Shown piece by piece: positions 12,388-25,500 of a DNA stretch of 64,000 bases. The stretch comes from Erigeron canadensis (Eukaryota > Streptophyta > Magnoliopsida > Asterales > Asteraceae), in assembly GCF_010389155.1 (NCBI RefSeq), contig NC_057763.1:5146649-5210648 (forward strand), in the 5' to 3' direction. The notes under the pieces are model-generated. The model worked only from the letters and a program-made list of their open reading frames with translations, was not told the origin of the DNA and did no database searches. A program made the position numbers and the translations under genes. The first letter of the stretch is position 1. Every line of letters starts with the position of its first letter.

Positions 12388-12621
12388 ACTGGACATATAT
12401 GATGTCCATTCGTATAGTGTAACTATAAGTAGATTAAAGGAACTCTGACTTATAAAAAAAGATTAGAAAAACTTCATTAGATAGATATATGTTTGTAAGT
12501 AATACTAGAAAATTGATCACATCAAGATGTGTAACAACTTACTACTTTCCTAATTATATCTGAAAAAAAAGTACTTATGCTAATGCAATTTTTCTTCCAA
12601 AATCTTGAAACTTGCACACAA
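12388..12621. terminator. Shared 3' region of two convergent genes
   Basis: Only 234 bp separate the stop codons of the clathrin assembly gene (+) and pyruvate kinase (-). Both 3' UTRs and poly(A) signals must fit here or overlap. The stretch is AT-rich and non-coding. Confidence 0.6.
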
Positions 12622-15199
12622 TCACTTGACGTTGAGGATCTTGATGAGGCCGGTTCCATTAACACGATGCAGCACCACCACAGACTCTCCATCCCTGCAA
12701 ACCCCCATGGCTTTTGCTTCCTGTATAGCCAACTCCACAGTTGTATCACATGACTCGGTTGATGTAGCATTGATGTGCCCTGAGCTTAAGATGGGCACCA
12801 ACCCACGATAAACAAGTGTGTGCCTTGCTGGAGCTTCATTGCTACATGACCACTCAAACGAATCAGTAGTTGATATCTCTGGCACCACAACAGACAGTAT
12901 AGGGATACTTGGTCGAAACTTAGCCACCAATTTTGCAGTTGTTCCTCCTCTAGTCAAGACCAAAATCATACTTGCCTTAACAGAATTTGCTGTTTGGACA
13001 GCACTACAAGCTAAACTCTCCAACGGGCTCATGGGCATTGGCGCATTCTCCATGGCTTTCTTGAATAGGCTCCTGTAATCCAATGAATCTTCTGCTTCTA
13101 TGCAAATCTTGGCCATTGTTTGAACAGCAATTTCCGGGAACGCCCCAGCTGCTGTTTCACCACTAAGCATGACACAATCAGTCCCATCGAGAACCGCATT
13201 GGCAACATCTGTTGCTTCAGCCCGTGTTGGACATGGAGACTTGATCATCGACTCTAGCATCTGTGTTGCAGTCACAACGGGCTTTCCTTTCACATTACAT
13301 TTAGAAATCATCAGTTTCTGCGCAAGGAATATCTTCTCAATAGGGATTTCCATCCCTAAATCACCACGGGCCACCATAAAAGCATCTGATTTCTCCAAAA
13401 TATCATCCAAATTCGCCACACCTTCTTGATTCTCAACTTTTGACATTAGCAGAATAGACTTAGCATGTTCTCCAAGAAGCTTACGAACCTCAACAACATC
13501 TGAACCTTTACGAACAAAAGACATCGCTATGATATCAATCTTGTTAGGGATCCCCCATTGCAAGATATCATGTTTGTCTTTCTCAGTCAAAGTCGGGAGA
13601 TCAACAATCACCCCGGGAAGATTAACATTCTTTCGTTCACCCAAAACCGCAGAGTTTTCACAACGACACTTGACTAGACCACGGTCCTTGTCACAAGCAA
13701 GAACCTTTAGAGAGATGGTCCCATCCGAGCACAGAATGACACTATCCGGTTTCAAGTCCTGAGCAAGATTCTTATAGCTCATTGAGATCATGTTTTGGTC
13801 ACCTGCAATTGTGTAATCAGTAGTGATTGTGATCTGTTGACCCTCTTGTAGTTGTATTGGCTTCCCATCCTTCAAAAATCCAGTCCTAATTTCCGGACCC
13901 TGTTACAAAGTACAAGAATTTAACATATATCAGGAACTGATCATTTAAAACTTTAACTAATACTCACTTTTCAAAAAAAAAAAAAAATTCTTTTACATAT
14001 ATCCCAACTTTATATATACATATGCTTGTTTGTCACAGAAAATTAAATGTGTCTGGTTTCCAAAAAAATTAATCAACTTTTCCATTCCATTCTAGGAATG
14101 AACCATCTTTAGTCCAAACCGGCGAACCAAAACCAAACTTGACGGTTGTTTCTTGGTTTCGGGCGAAAAACTATCTTTCAATTTTTGTATTTTAATTTGT
14201 CGTAAAATAAGTGTCCGGTTCTAGATTAATTTTCTATTAACCTAATGAAACCAAGTTGTTTTAAATAATTTAGGAACCAAGCATGCATAAATATATCATA
14301 AATTCCTTAATAAAAAATTATGAGTCATAAATATTCTGTTCTGTTTTAAATTCCATTACTAGTCTGCATGAGTAATAGATTCACGATCATAAGTCTATTT
14401 ATCACAAAGTTAAAAACTCACATACAAACATAACTACAAGTTACAATCATTAAAATAGAGACAGAAAGAGTAAATAAATAAACTCTATATATATATATAT
14501 ATATATATATACTGTATAACATAATGTTAACAAGGTTACATGTTGTCGGGTTAGTCAGAACAGGGTTGTTTTGGTGTTTCTTGATGTTAATTGAAGTATA
14601 GAAGTAAAGTAGATTTGGTTAAAAAAAACCTCCGTCCCATTAACAGTGTACACTTTTTACTTTTCAAAGTCTTTTCTTTACAACTTTGACCAACAATATT
14701 TTTATTTGTATTGTGTAATACTTGATGAAAATTATATGAATAGATAGAGGTTTAGATATGTTTTCATTAGGTATAACTTCCGCCAAATATTATATAATAC
14801 AATAAAAAATATTTAAGGTCAAACTAACAATAAATAGACTTTGAATATTCAAAACTAAACAAAATTAGTGGGACGGAGGGGTAATACTTATACATGCGTA
14901 TGTATGTATAAAAAAATATAATGTATGTATATAGAATGTACCTTAGTATCAAGCATAACAGCACAAGGGATACGCGTGTTGTTCATCGCTTTACGCAAGT
15001 TATCAAGAGTTTCTTGATGGTATTCATGAGAACCATGCGAGAAGTTGAAGCGTGCGACAGTCATTCCCGCACGCAACAACTTCTCGATCATCTCAACTGA
15101 TCGTGAAGCCGGCCCTAATGTACATACGATCTTGGTTTTTGGTCTTCTAGCCTTCTTGGTGGTTAGCAATTGCAAAGGAGAATCTGGGTAGGCAAGCAT
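12622..15199 (-). CDS. Cytosolic pyruvate kinase
   Basis: Two exons on the minus strand, 15199-14942 and 13899-12622, give 511 aa, the usual length of plant cytosolic pyruvate kinase (about 510). The enzyme makes pyruvate and ATP from phosphoenolpyruvate and ADP in the cytosol. Visible blocks: TKIVCTLGPASRS (about 22-34), GMTVARFNFSHGSHEYH (about 45-61), DTK/GPEIRTGF across the intron, MSFVRKGSDV, LLMSKVENQEGV, MVARGDLGMEIP with the catalytic-loop residues, KPVVTATQMLESMI, PTRAEATDVANAVLDGTDCV and MLSGETAAGAFPE. The C-domain ends VNGTGLIKILNVK. No transit peptide precedes the start MLAYPDSPLQLL, which supports a cytosolic form. The single intron falls between DTK and GPE and holds a Stowaway-like element. 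No frame lesion was seen; the gene looks intact. Confidence 0.96.
14629..14880. mobile_element. Stowaway-like MITE in the pyruvate kinase intron
   Basis: The left end reads CCTCCGTCCCATTAA and the right end TTAGTGGGACGGAGG, an inverted pair matching the known Stowaway terminal consensus (CTCCCTCCGTCCC). The element is about 250 bp and AT-rich. A TA follows the right end, but no clean TA duplication is seen on the left. Confidence 0.65.
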
Positions 15200-15308
15200 T
15201 GTGGTAAATTGTTTGGTCGAATGAGAGAAACTGTAAAAGATCGAATGTTTTTTTTTTGTCGAATGTAAAGACGGTTATGAAATATGTTTTATGGGGAGTT
15301 AAGCTCTG

Positions 15309-15317
15309 TTTATATAG
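15309..15317 (-). promoter_or_regulatory. Candidate TATA box of pyruvate kinase
   Basis: On the minus strand CTATATAAAC lies about 110 bp before the ATG at 15199, which would give a leader of about 80 nt. Motif and spacing are good for a plant pol II promoter. Confidence 0.6.
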
Positions 15318-15329
15318 GGTTTATGGTTT

Positions 15330-18300
15330 GTAGGAATATGTAAAAAGTTTTATATTTATGGAATGTGATTATACGATGCTTGGAGAAAAAGTTGGTTTCC
15401 AAAATTCTGATTTATTTTATGCTTGGAGAAAAAGGTTAAGGTTTTTAGGTTATATTTATTAGTAAAGTAAAATTTTTAACTATGGAATACATTGATTGTA
15501 AAAGTTATAATGGAAACCAGAAAAAAAAAATTTAAAAGAAGGTAACTTTAGGGTTCTTTTTAATTTCCTATTTGCTTTTAGATTTTAGTTGATTTTATTA
15601 ATTTCTCTATCGTGTAGGCAAATATTATTGACACAATATTTTATTCTCATACCATAAAATTTTATTTTATTTTAGTCAATATAAAGACGGATATGACTTC
15701 AAAAGATTTTGTTTATAACTTATAGCATAGTAAATCGAACTTTTCATCATGCATAGAATTTTTGCTAAAACAATTGTCATGCACATAAATAAATTTTCCA
15801 TAAATTATTTTATTTTACAAGTTTATTAGCTAAGTAACCCGGGTATTTTAATAAAAATTTTGTTAATAATTTTTTGATCCGCATGTATTCTGCATATACC
15901 TAATAATGATAAAATGAATTGTCGTTGTCACTTCAACAAGACTAATATATTTTTAAAAAAAATATGAAAATATTATATAAACATTAGAATGAAAAATCTT
16001 CAAATGTAGCAACGGACATGAGAATATAAACTTTTAAATCTAGTAAGCGAGCTTACAATCATTAAATCAAGTTAAAACACAAAATTAAAATAATAATTTA
16101 AAATTTTTAAATAAATAAACAAAATTCAATCACGATGTAAAAACTACTCAGATTAAAAGATTCATAGCCAATAGTAACATAATGTTAACAACGAACCGAT
16201 TTGCATTTGAATCAAATCTATTATAAATAAGATTGAAAACAACATCAACAAAGATTATTAAAAAAAATCTTTGTTAATATTCAGTCAATAGTTTTTAGGT
16301 TTTATAGAATGAAAACATAAAAAACTTAAAGTTAAAGAAAGAATGAAAAAAGTGAGAAATAAAACATTTTAAAAATTAAAGGGTTAAGTATCTTGAAATG
16401 TAACTAACTATAACCAAATGTCTATAGTAGAAACGAATTAAAGTTTTGGACATTGTATGTTAACAACTTGATAAATTGTCCAAATTATGTAATATGACGT
16501 ACGTGACAACCCATGTAAGCCATCACGTGCAAGTTTTTGATTGGTTGACTCATGATTTAAACATTTTTTATTAAGTTCTTAACACACAATATTCAATATG
16601 ATAATAGGTTCCCACTAGACATTTGATTATAGTTAGTTACATATCACCGTACTTAACTAAAAATTAAAATACAAAACACCCCATGATATCATGCTTTTCT
16701 AAAAAGTACCTTAAAATGGATGTTCAATTGCCATATTGTTTTTTTTAAATATCTTATGAAAACAATTTGTTTTATTAATATAAGAAAAGAGAAGAGATTT
16801 GGATGGGTTGTTTTAAGGATTTTTTTTAAAGATTACATAGAAGGTCTATGGTTCGAACCTTATAAAGTGCTCAAGATATCTAATGATTCGTCAAAGCTTG
16901 GTTTGGCGTTGGGTCATTTCTGGTTTCGTGGGTAAATAAGTGATCTGTACACTACCATATTTTGACTGTACACCACTAATCATGTTATATATTATTGTAT
17001 TGTATAACACTTTAAAACACATTTAATGGTGTATGATTAAAAACACGTGGTGTATATAGATCACTACTCATATTGAGAGCATGTTGATTACGGTCAAACG
17101 GTTTCATTGGTTTTTGATTGTTTTCAACAATAGTCTATGTAGGTTCCCGCTTCCCATGGCCATATACTTGATGTGACCAACAAAGATTTTCTTTATCGTT
17201 TTAGTCATTTGGAAGCTACTTTTTGATGGTCTTTCACACTTCTAGAATAACTCTTTAATATTTTGACTTTTTTTTTTGACTTTTTATTTTATAATGGTTG
17301 TCGTGTTTGTCTATGCATAGGGGTGATGTGAGCGAAGGGGCTATTGCTAGACTGCTAGAAGGTGTTCTATTTCTAACAATTGTTTTCATTGTTATTGCTA
17401 TTACTCTATTAGTCGGTTTTAATTGCCATTAGTCGGTTATCATCATTTTCTCAAACAAATTATTTTTCACATTTCATCCTATCATTGGAGAAAGAGAAAC
17501 TACCAATCTCAAACAAATACTTAATTTGGTATTGCATTTATAAAATAAATTTTGCGTTTTTAAAGTATATTTTGCGTTTTCAAAACTAAGTTTCAAAAAA
17601 AAAAACATGTAAAGCATACATATACATGCTTCTTGAAAACTACGTAATAATTAAATAATCATTTCAAACGTAATCGTAAACACCATCTTATTCTTATTAT
17701 TGTAGATACGTATGTTCTTAGAAACATACTACTACGAGTGATCTAAAAACCTATTTCAAAAAAATTGTAATTTTGCTTGTTATTCAAGCAAGTTCTTTTC
17801 AACCGTATTAGTAAAATTCTGCCATTGAATGGAAACAAATGTACACTTAGAGCCCATTTTTTTAGTAATTAAGTGTTGAGTGTATTAACTGACTGAAATA
17901 TGAATAATGTAAGTATGTATTAAGTAAAATTTAAGTAATTAATGATTATTTTTATTTATTAAACCAAAAAAGAAACATGAAATTTAACAATATGATTAAG
18001 ATTTGAAGTATTAAGTTTATTAAATAAGAATAAAAAAACCTTACTTTTATTTTACAACAAATAATATGCATTTTTATCTAAGATAGTCACTAATAACAAC
18101 TGATAATTATATTATACTCATAAAAATTGTATTGTAAAAAGTATGACAATACATATAAAACTTACAAACATTGAAAATTGGTGGAGAATTGATGTTAGAA
18201 AATGTATTAATTGGTAACAATTTAAGTTTTCTTTCAACTATTTGAGTACATATTGGGGCTTGGTTTATCTGTCGCTTAAAAATCCCATTTCTTTCTATTT

Positions 18301-19420
18301 GGTATTGAGCTGAAACTCAAGTTTGAGTAAAAACTTTGGGTGAAGGTTTTACCCTGGTTTTATTTTTTGGGAATTTCATAGTTTTCTTCGTTGTTAATTT
18401 ATCATAATCATGAAGTATTTTTCAATTGGTTTTTAATTTATAAAGTTATTCTTTTTTAATGCATAAATACAATGCTTCCAAAGCATGATTTGAGTAGATA
18501 TGTACTTATGTCTCAAAAATGGTTTATATATGTAAATCTCCCTTGTTTATTTTTTTAATACACCTCCAATAATTTATCCCTACAAATATAAGAAATAAAA
18601 TCTAAACCTTCTTAAAATATCTCAAGATCAAAAACCTTATGAATGAGTCAACAACCACATTGAAAGACTTTGAAATATCTATCGAATCGAGTAAAGATCA
18701 CCTTGATAAAGATCACCTATAATTTTATTGAAGCTTGAAATATTTGTTGAGTCATGGATAACACATATTCTAACCTTTAATGCTTTACAATATGCTTTAC
18801 AAACTCAGTACCAAACAACACTAAAATCGTATAAACTCTGTGTATTTTTTTTCTCAGTGTACTTAAATACTTGTACTAGATTCCATAGTTTATTTATAAA
18901 AATAATAGAAACTTTGTGGGGAGTAATTCATTAATAACCCTGTATCTTTTCTTTTATTATACTAAAGCACAGTTGTTCTAATAACTTATCGACCAATCAT
19001 ATCACTTGATTTCTTAATGTTGACTTTTTTTTCAATTTTGACTTTAATTTACACTTTTTTCCTTTTCCATCACAAATTTACATTTTTTACCCAATAAGTT
19101 TAATATAATAAATAATAATAATAACTAATATATTATCTAATAGAATAATGATTAATATTTATCTAATAAAATAATAACTAATATATCTCGAATTAAATAT
19201 TAAATAATAACTAATATATATCCAGTAGTATGTTTTATCATATAAATGTAAAATTAACTAATCTAAAACTAAATAAAGTTTAATAAATATATTAAGATTT
19301 TAAGCGTAATTGTACTTGTACATCTTTAATTAAAGTGGTTTTTGTACTTGTCATGATGCATATACGAAAAATAAACCATCTTAATCTTAATCTTATCTTA
19401 ATCTTAATCTCAATCTCAAT
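15330..19420. other. AT-rich intergenic region
   Basis: No gene recognised. A box B-like GGTTCGAACC at 16850-16860 hints at a SINE relic. A block at about 18955-19090 resembles the start of the Helitron-like repeats further on (TATACTAAAGCACAGTTG) without a matching end. The rest is diverged AT-rich sequence with short T-runs. Confidence 0.45.
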
Positions 19421-19424
19421 ATAT

Positions 19425-20228
19425 ACTATAAGACATTTGAACTAATGACTTATTAACCAATCAAATCGCTTAATTTTATCAAATTGACCATCGCTTATGT
19501 TATCATTTAGATTAACTATAAATTAAAAATCCTAATAATCATTATCCAAATATAATATTATATTGATATTTATATTAATTTGTAGAAAAAGTCTCATTAA
19601 TTTACACTTTTATATTTTTCATTAACAATTTACACTTTTTAACCCTAAATACTTAATTTATATTTATTTTTAGCCATCAATTTAAGAAGTTTTTTCTTAA
19701 ATTTTTTAAAAATATTACAAAAGTATTTATATATAATTTTTTAAAGTTATAAATGTCACTCAAATCAAAAGTCCTAATTGTTATCAAACAATATGAAAAT
19801 AATCCTAATTGTTATCTAATTATCATAAGACATTGATTGAAAATAAACATATTCATGTTATGGGCCGTATCATGATCAAACACATATACTTGAATGTCAA
19901 GTACATGATCACAAGTATGTTGATATTCTAATTTTTAATAATCTTTCATAATAATATCACATTATGAGTACAATTGGTTTTAAAAAGTTATAAAATAGAG
20001 AAATTATGGTAACATGTTCTTTGTGAAATGACCACGACAAACAATCTCATAAATATGTATCAGCTAATAATGACAGTGACGAACATGTGGTTATTATACT
20101 ACAACTTGCAAAGTATAACACTTAGAACCGTATATCTTCAAAACTATAAGTTTTTATTAATTAAATGTATGAATATCAAATATTGATAATATCGTAAACC
20201 CTGTGTAGATAACGGGTGTAAAATCTAG
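19425..20228 (+). mobile_element. Helitron-like repeat, copy 1
   Basis: The left part (TATACTATAAGACATTTGAA) and much of the body are repeated at 30366-30883, including the GTAGAAAAAGTCTCATTAAT block and the TAATGACAGTGACGAAC block near the 3' end. The right end is a weak stem (CCCTGTGTAGATAACGGG) followed by TGTAAAAT and CTAG (20225-20228), as in Helitron 3' ends. The exact 5' TC is uncertain. It ends only about 22 bp upstream of the TATA box of the next gene. Confidence 0.55.
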
Positions 20229-20250
20229 TATTTATCTAAAAATCTAAATC

Positions 20251-20258
20251 TATAAATA
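20251..20258 (+). promoter_or_regulatory. TATA box of the duplicated small gene
   Basis: TATAAATA lies 95 bp before the ATG at 20346, in a block conserved in the second unit (GGCATATAGCTTCCAT follows in both). In the second unit the matching site has become a (TA)n run. This is the best-supported core promoter in the window. Confidence 0.65.
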
Positions 20259-20345
20259 TAGGCATATAGCTTCCATAAATATCGAGATAGTTATACACAC
20301 CCAAATCTTGAAAAGAAAACAACCCTCCAAAATCCGAAAACCACC

Positions 20346-22546
20346 ATGGCTCGATTTCTGTCACAAACCCTGATCAGATCCTCATCATTATCATCCTCAA
20401 TAACAAACCCATTAAAATTTGGAAGTTTACAGCCAAACAGATTCTCAAGCCGATCAGGAACCCATCAGTTACACGAAACCGATGTCGAATCATCATCATC
20501 GTCGTCTGATTCCGAGGTAATATCCAAAAAAATCGATGATATAATTCGTACCATAATTGTTAAAGAATCAGCACCCGATTGGATTCCTTTTGTTCCTGGG
20601 TCTTCTTATTGGGTCCCACCTTTTCGTAAAAACGTAACTGAAGCTATAAACAACGTCACGACGGATTTTGATCAACTTTTGGCCGTTTCTTCGCCCTCCC
20701 GTGGCTATCCTTCTTCTGCTTATTTCCTTCACGGTATTCAAAAAAGTTTCCATCTTTTCTTTCATTATATATATATATGATGTGTGTAAACATTTATTTT
20801 TAGCCTTACTAGTCATATGCCCATGGCGGCGGTATCGGTTTGGTTATTTATGTAAAAAGGGGTAGTGTAGTTATTTAAGAGTTAAGGGTAGATGTTGTAA
20901 ATTTAAGTTCATTAAGTTTATTATAATTATTTCAAGGAGATATTATAGTTGTGACAAGGGGAGATCTTAAAAATAGTGAATAAAAAGAAGGGGACATTTT
21001 GGTTTTGGGGTTATCAGCAACTTAGTTGAAAAAAATGTAGGAAAACAAATGTTTTATAATGTAGTATAGATTAGCCTGTACATATGGGTAACTAGCAACT
21101 TGTTCACAATCCCATCTCGAGATTTATAGGGGTTTGGGCGAATGGGCAGTGGCAAAACTAGGATCGAAAGTTACACGTATCACAAATGTTTTAACGTCAA
21201 CCTTGTATCCTTGTAAAGTAAATATAATGATTATATTGTGACGAGTTTTTTGTGGTTTTAAGGATTTTTGGCTAGTTTTAAGAGTTTTTAAGATAATGAC
21301 TAGATTGTGACGAGTTTTTTGCGGTTTTAAGGATTTTTAGCTAGTTTTAAGAGTTTTTTTTAACACTTTTAGTAGCTTTCATTTCTCGTTTAGTTGCACA
21401 AATACAACTTTATAAGTTTCATTGTTATGATTTATGAAATTCTTTCTAATGTTTATAGTTAACTACGTTGACTGGCATCCCATGTTGTTTTGACCCTTAG
21501 CATTAGTAAAGAACACAATGTTTTTTAAAGATTACACACTACATAAACTAAACAGACCTGTAGCCCGAACCCCTATTTTGAATGTACATGGGCTTGGTTC
21601 ATGATTGATTCTCATCAAATAAAGATGTTCTAATGGTATCTGAGATGCATAGATTGTTGTTAGTGAGGCAGAGTTGATGGAGAATATCTTGTGGTTATTA
21701 AAAGTTCAATGTAGGAATCGTTAAGACTATAGTAAAAAATAGCAATAAAAAAACATTGTATGCTCAGGAAGAAAGTAACTTCGCCATTTTGCCTATGTCG
21801 CCTTTTAGCTTTCAAACTTCAAATGTGACTTTAAGGGTGGTTTATACTAATTCTGAGGGTCATGTTTTTCTAATTAGCTGAGGATTATGATCAGAATCAT
21901 GACATATTATTAGTTTATAACTGACCGGATATCTAATCAAAGCTCTCCAGGTTTTTTACTTTATTCATCATTCATACACCATTAAGGAGGTTTGCTACGA
22001 GGCCTAATTGATCTTATTCTCATATAGGAAAATTTTTAGTTATTCTATTGTATTCAGGCTCAAATGATATCATTTGGATATATCTTCTTCACAAAAATAA
22101 TTTTGAACTGTCAACTCTGTATTTATTTATCTGCTCATCTTCTTTTTTTTTTTTTTTTCCTATTGGTCTATGACTAAAAGGCTGGTAAGTAACATTAACT
22201 AGTCTCTGCACATTATAAGAAAGTCATTCTTCAAATCTATTGCCAGTAGCTTACAATATGTATTAGTATTAACTGAAATCTGACGAGTTGCGGCAAACAA
22301 TATGTATTGGTATCTCTATGTTTTGTTGAAAAAGTAAAAAAAAAAAAAATTTTTTTTTCTCATATGATTGTAAAAATAATTTTACATATGATTGACGTGA
22401 AGTATTTCCTGAGAAGAAGCATCAAGCATCCTGTTACCGGGTCAATATTTGAATCTGATTGAATAATGTTCTGAATTCTGATCCATGATCTAACTAAATG
22501 GAGGATCTTGTCCCACTATTGGCTAAAGGATCATGAGTTTATGACT

Positions 22547-22578
<32 letters not shown>

Positions 22579-25500
22579 TAGGCATATAGCTTCCATATAT
22601 ACCGTGATTGTTATCTATACCCACCTAAAATTTGAAATTAAAAGACTCCTCTAATCCCAAAACCACCATGGCTCGATTTCTATCGCAAACCCTGTTCAGA
22701 TCATCATTATCATCATCATCATCATCAACAACAAACCCATTAAAAATAGGAATTTGACAGCCAAACAGATTCTCACGTCGATAGGAAACCATCAATTACA
22801 CGAAATCAATGTCGAATCATCATCGTCGGATTCCGAGGTCGCATCAAAAAAAATTGATTATGTAATTCGTTGCATAATTGTGAAACAATTGGCACCCAAT
22901 TGGATTCCCTTTGTTCCCGGCTCTTCTTATTGGGTCCCACATATTCGTAAAAACGAAACTGATGAACTTTTCAAGGTTTTGGAATCCGTCATGACGAATT
23001 TTGATCAATTTATGGCTGTTTCTTCTTCTTCCTCCCGTGCCTATCCTTCTTCTGCTTGTTCATTCAAGGTATTCAAAAAAGTTTCTATCTTTTGTTTTCA
23101 TTATATATATATATATGATATATATATGGTGAGAAGTTATTTTGAGAATCTTTTTTTTTGCGAGAACCTTTGAGAACTTTTCAAATCAAGCCCAACTGAT
23201 GATTATTCTTTACATGAAAATTGTTTTTTGGTTGTTTTCTGAATAACTTATGTGTAATTTTGAAGTTTATAATTGTGTGGAGGCATGGATTATCATCCGT
23301 TATACAATTATGTGAAGATTTGGATTCTTGATCACATGTGCACGAATATTGCTATGATTACATGTGATCGACTTGCATACATGTGATCATAGCAATATTC
23401 GTGCACATGTGATCAAGAATCCAAATCTCCACATAATTGTATAACGGATGATAATCAATGCCTCCACACAATTATAAACTTTAAAATTACACAAAAGTTA
23501 TTCAAAAAACAGTTAAAAAACAATTTTCATGTAAAGAACAATCATCGGTTGGGCTTGATTTGAAAAGTTCTCAAAGGTTCTTGCAAAAAAAGGGTTCTCA
23601 AAATAACTTTACCCTATATATATATATGTATGTATGTATATATGTATGTGTGTATATATGGGATTTGTGGGCTTTTTAGATGTTGAAATAGATATAAGGA
23701 ATCATTGGTTGGTTTTCGATATCGTGGATAAGTGGGTGGCCAGGTTGGGTACGTAGGGTTTTTATTTTATTATGAAATTTAGTTTTGATTGTCTTTTGGA
23801 TGTGCATAAACATTTATTTATAAGGAACTTAAGTGTTTGAGTGTTTTCGGTTGAGACAACCTTTTGAATTACAAGTCATATGGCGGTGTAGTGACAGCGG
23901 CGGCGGTTTTGGTTATTAATGTAAAAGTAATTGATGTAAAAGGAGGTAGTGTAGTTATTTAAGAGTTAGGGGTAGATGTTGTAAATTAAGTTCATTAAGG
24001 GTGCTTTAGGTATTTGAAGTAGATATTATAGGTATTTCAAGGGGAGATCTTTAAAATAGCGAATAAAAGATATTATAGGTATTTCAAGGGACATTTTGGG
24101 GTTATCAACAACTTAGGTTAAAAATGGAAGAAACTAAATTTTTTATAATGTAGCATAGATATAGATTAGTCTGTATATAAGGGTAACCAGCAACTTGTTC
24201 ACAATCCCATCTCGAAATTTATGGGGGTTTGGTCGGTGGTAAATCTAGGATATAAATTTGCGCGTATCACAAATGTTTTAACATCAACATTGTGTCCTTG
24301 TAAAGTAAAGATAATGACTAGATTGTGACGATATATTTTGCGGTTTTAAGGATTTTTGGCTAGTTTTAAGAGTTTTTTGACACTTTTAGTAGCTTCCATT
24401 TTTCGTTTAGTTGCACAAATACAACTTTATAAGTTTCATTGTTATGATTTATGAAGTTCTTTCTAAAGCTTATAGTTAACTACATTGATTGGCCTCCCAT
24501 ATTGTTGACCCTTAGCATTAGTAAAGAACACAATGTTTCTCTAAGATTTTACACTACATAAATTAAGCCGACCTGTAGCCCGAACCCCTACTTTGAATGT
24601 ACTTCCATCCCTTGGGCTTGGTTCATGATTGATTCTCATCAAATAAAGATGTTATAATGGTATTTGAGATGCCTAGATGGTCGTTAGCTGGGCAGAGCTG
24701 ATGGAGAATATCTAGCGGTTATTAGAAGTTCAATGTAAGAATTTGTAAGCCTGCAGTAAACTTAATTGAAACTAAAATGTATTGTACGCTCTGGAAGAAA
24801 GTTACGTCGCCATTTTGGCTATGATCGCTTTTAGCTTTCAAACTTCAACCGGGATTTTAGAGGTGGTTTATATGAATTATGGTTGTCTTGATTTCTACTA
24901 AGAAGAGGATTATAATCAGAACCATGACATGATAACTGACCGGATATATAATCAAAGCTCTCCAGGTTTTTCATTTTATTGATCATTCATACACCATCCA
25001 GGAGGTTTACTACTAGGCCTACTAAAATGCCGGTAACTATCAGTAAGTACTCTCTAAACATTATAAGAAAGTCATTATGCATATCCGTTGGCCATTGCCA
25101 GCAGCTCATGGCCAATTATATTAACTGAAATCTGACGAGTTGCGGCAAAAAAATTGTGTTAGTATCTCTAGTTTTTTTTTTTTTTTAAGTTAAAAAAAGC
25201 TTTTCTCATATGATTGTAAAAATAATTTACATATAATTGACGTGAGGTATTTCCTGAGACGAGGCATCCTGTTAGCATTGTCAATATTTGAATCTGATTG
25301 GCTAATGTTCTGAATTATGATCCATGATCTAACTAAATGGAGGATCTTTTCCCACTATTGGCTAAAGGATCATGAGTTCATAACCAATATCAGTCCATTT
25401 ATTATATTCCTCTCAATCTCCCATAAACACATTATCACCGCCTTCATTTCCTGCTCCCTATCAACACCACTTCCTTCATGAATCCACCTCTTCTCCACCA

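Larger units (their letters stand above)
20240..22550 (+). repeat. Tandem duplication, unit A
   Basis: Unit A holds the TATA region, exon 1 and about 1.8 kb of intron. Unit B (22551-25391) repeats it in order: GGCATATAGCTTCCAT, exon 1, a Helitron-like insert, the GATTTTTGGCTAGTTTTAAG block, the ATCTGACGAGTTGCGGCA block, and the end block CACTATTGGCTAAAGGATCA. Unit A has an extra internal tandem copy of about 90 bp (21217-21365) that is single in unit B. The two have many substitutions and indels, so the duplication is not recent. Confidence 0.85.
22551..25391 (+). repeat. Tandem duplication, unit B
   Basis: The second copy of the promoter, exon 1 and intron segment. It differs from unit A by a (TATC/TA)n run replacing the TATA box (22551-22580), a broken exon 1, and a 487-bp foldback element (23128-23614) absent from unit A. 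It ends at the shared CATGAGTT block near 25380, about 340 bp before exon 2. Confidence 0.85.
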
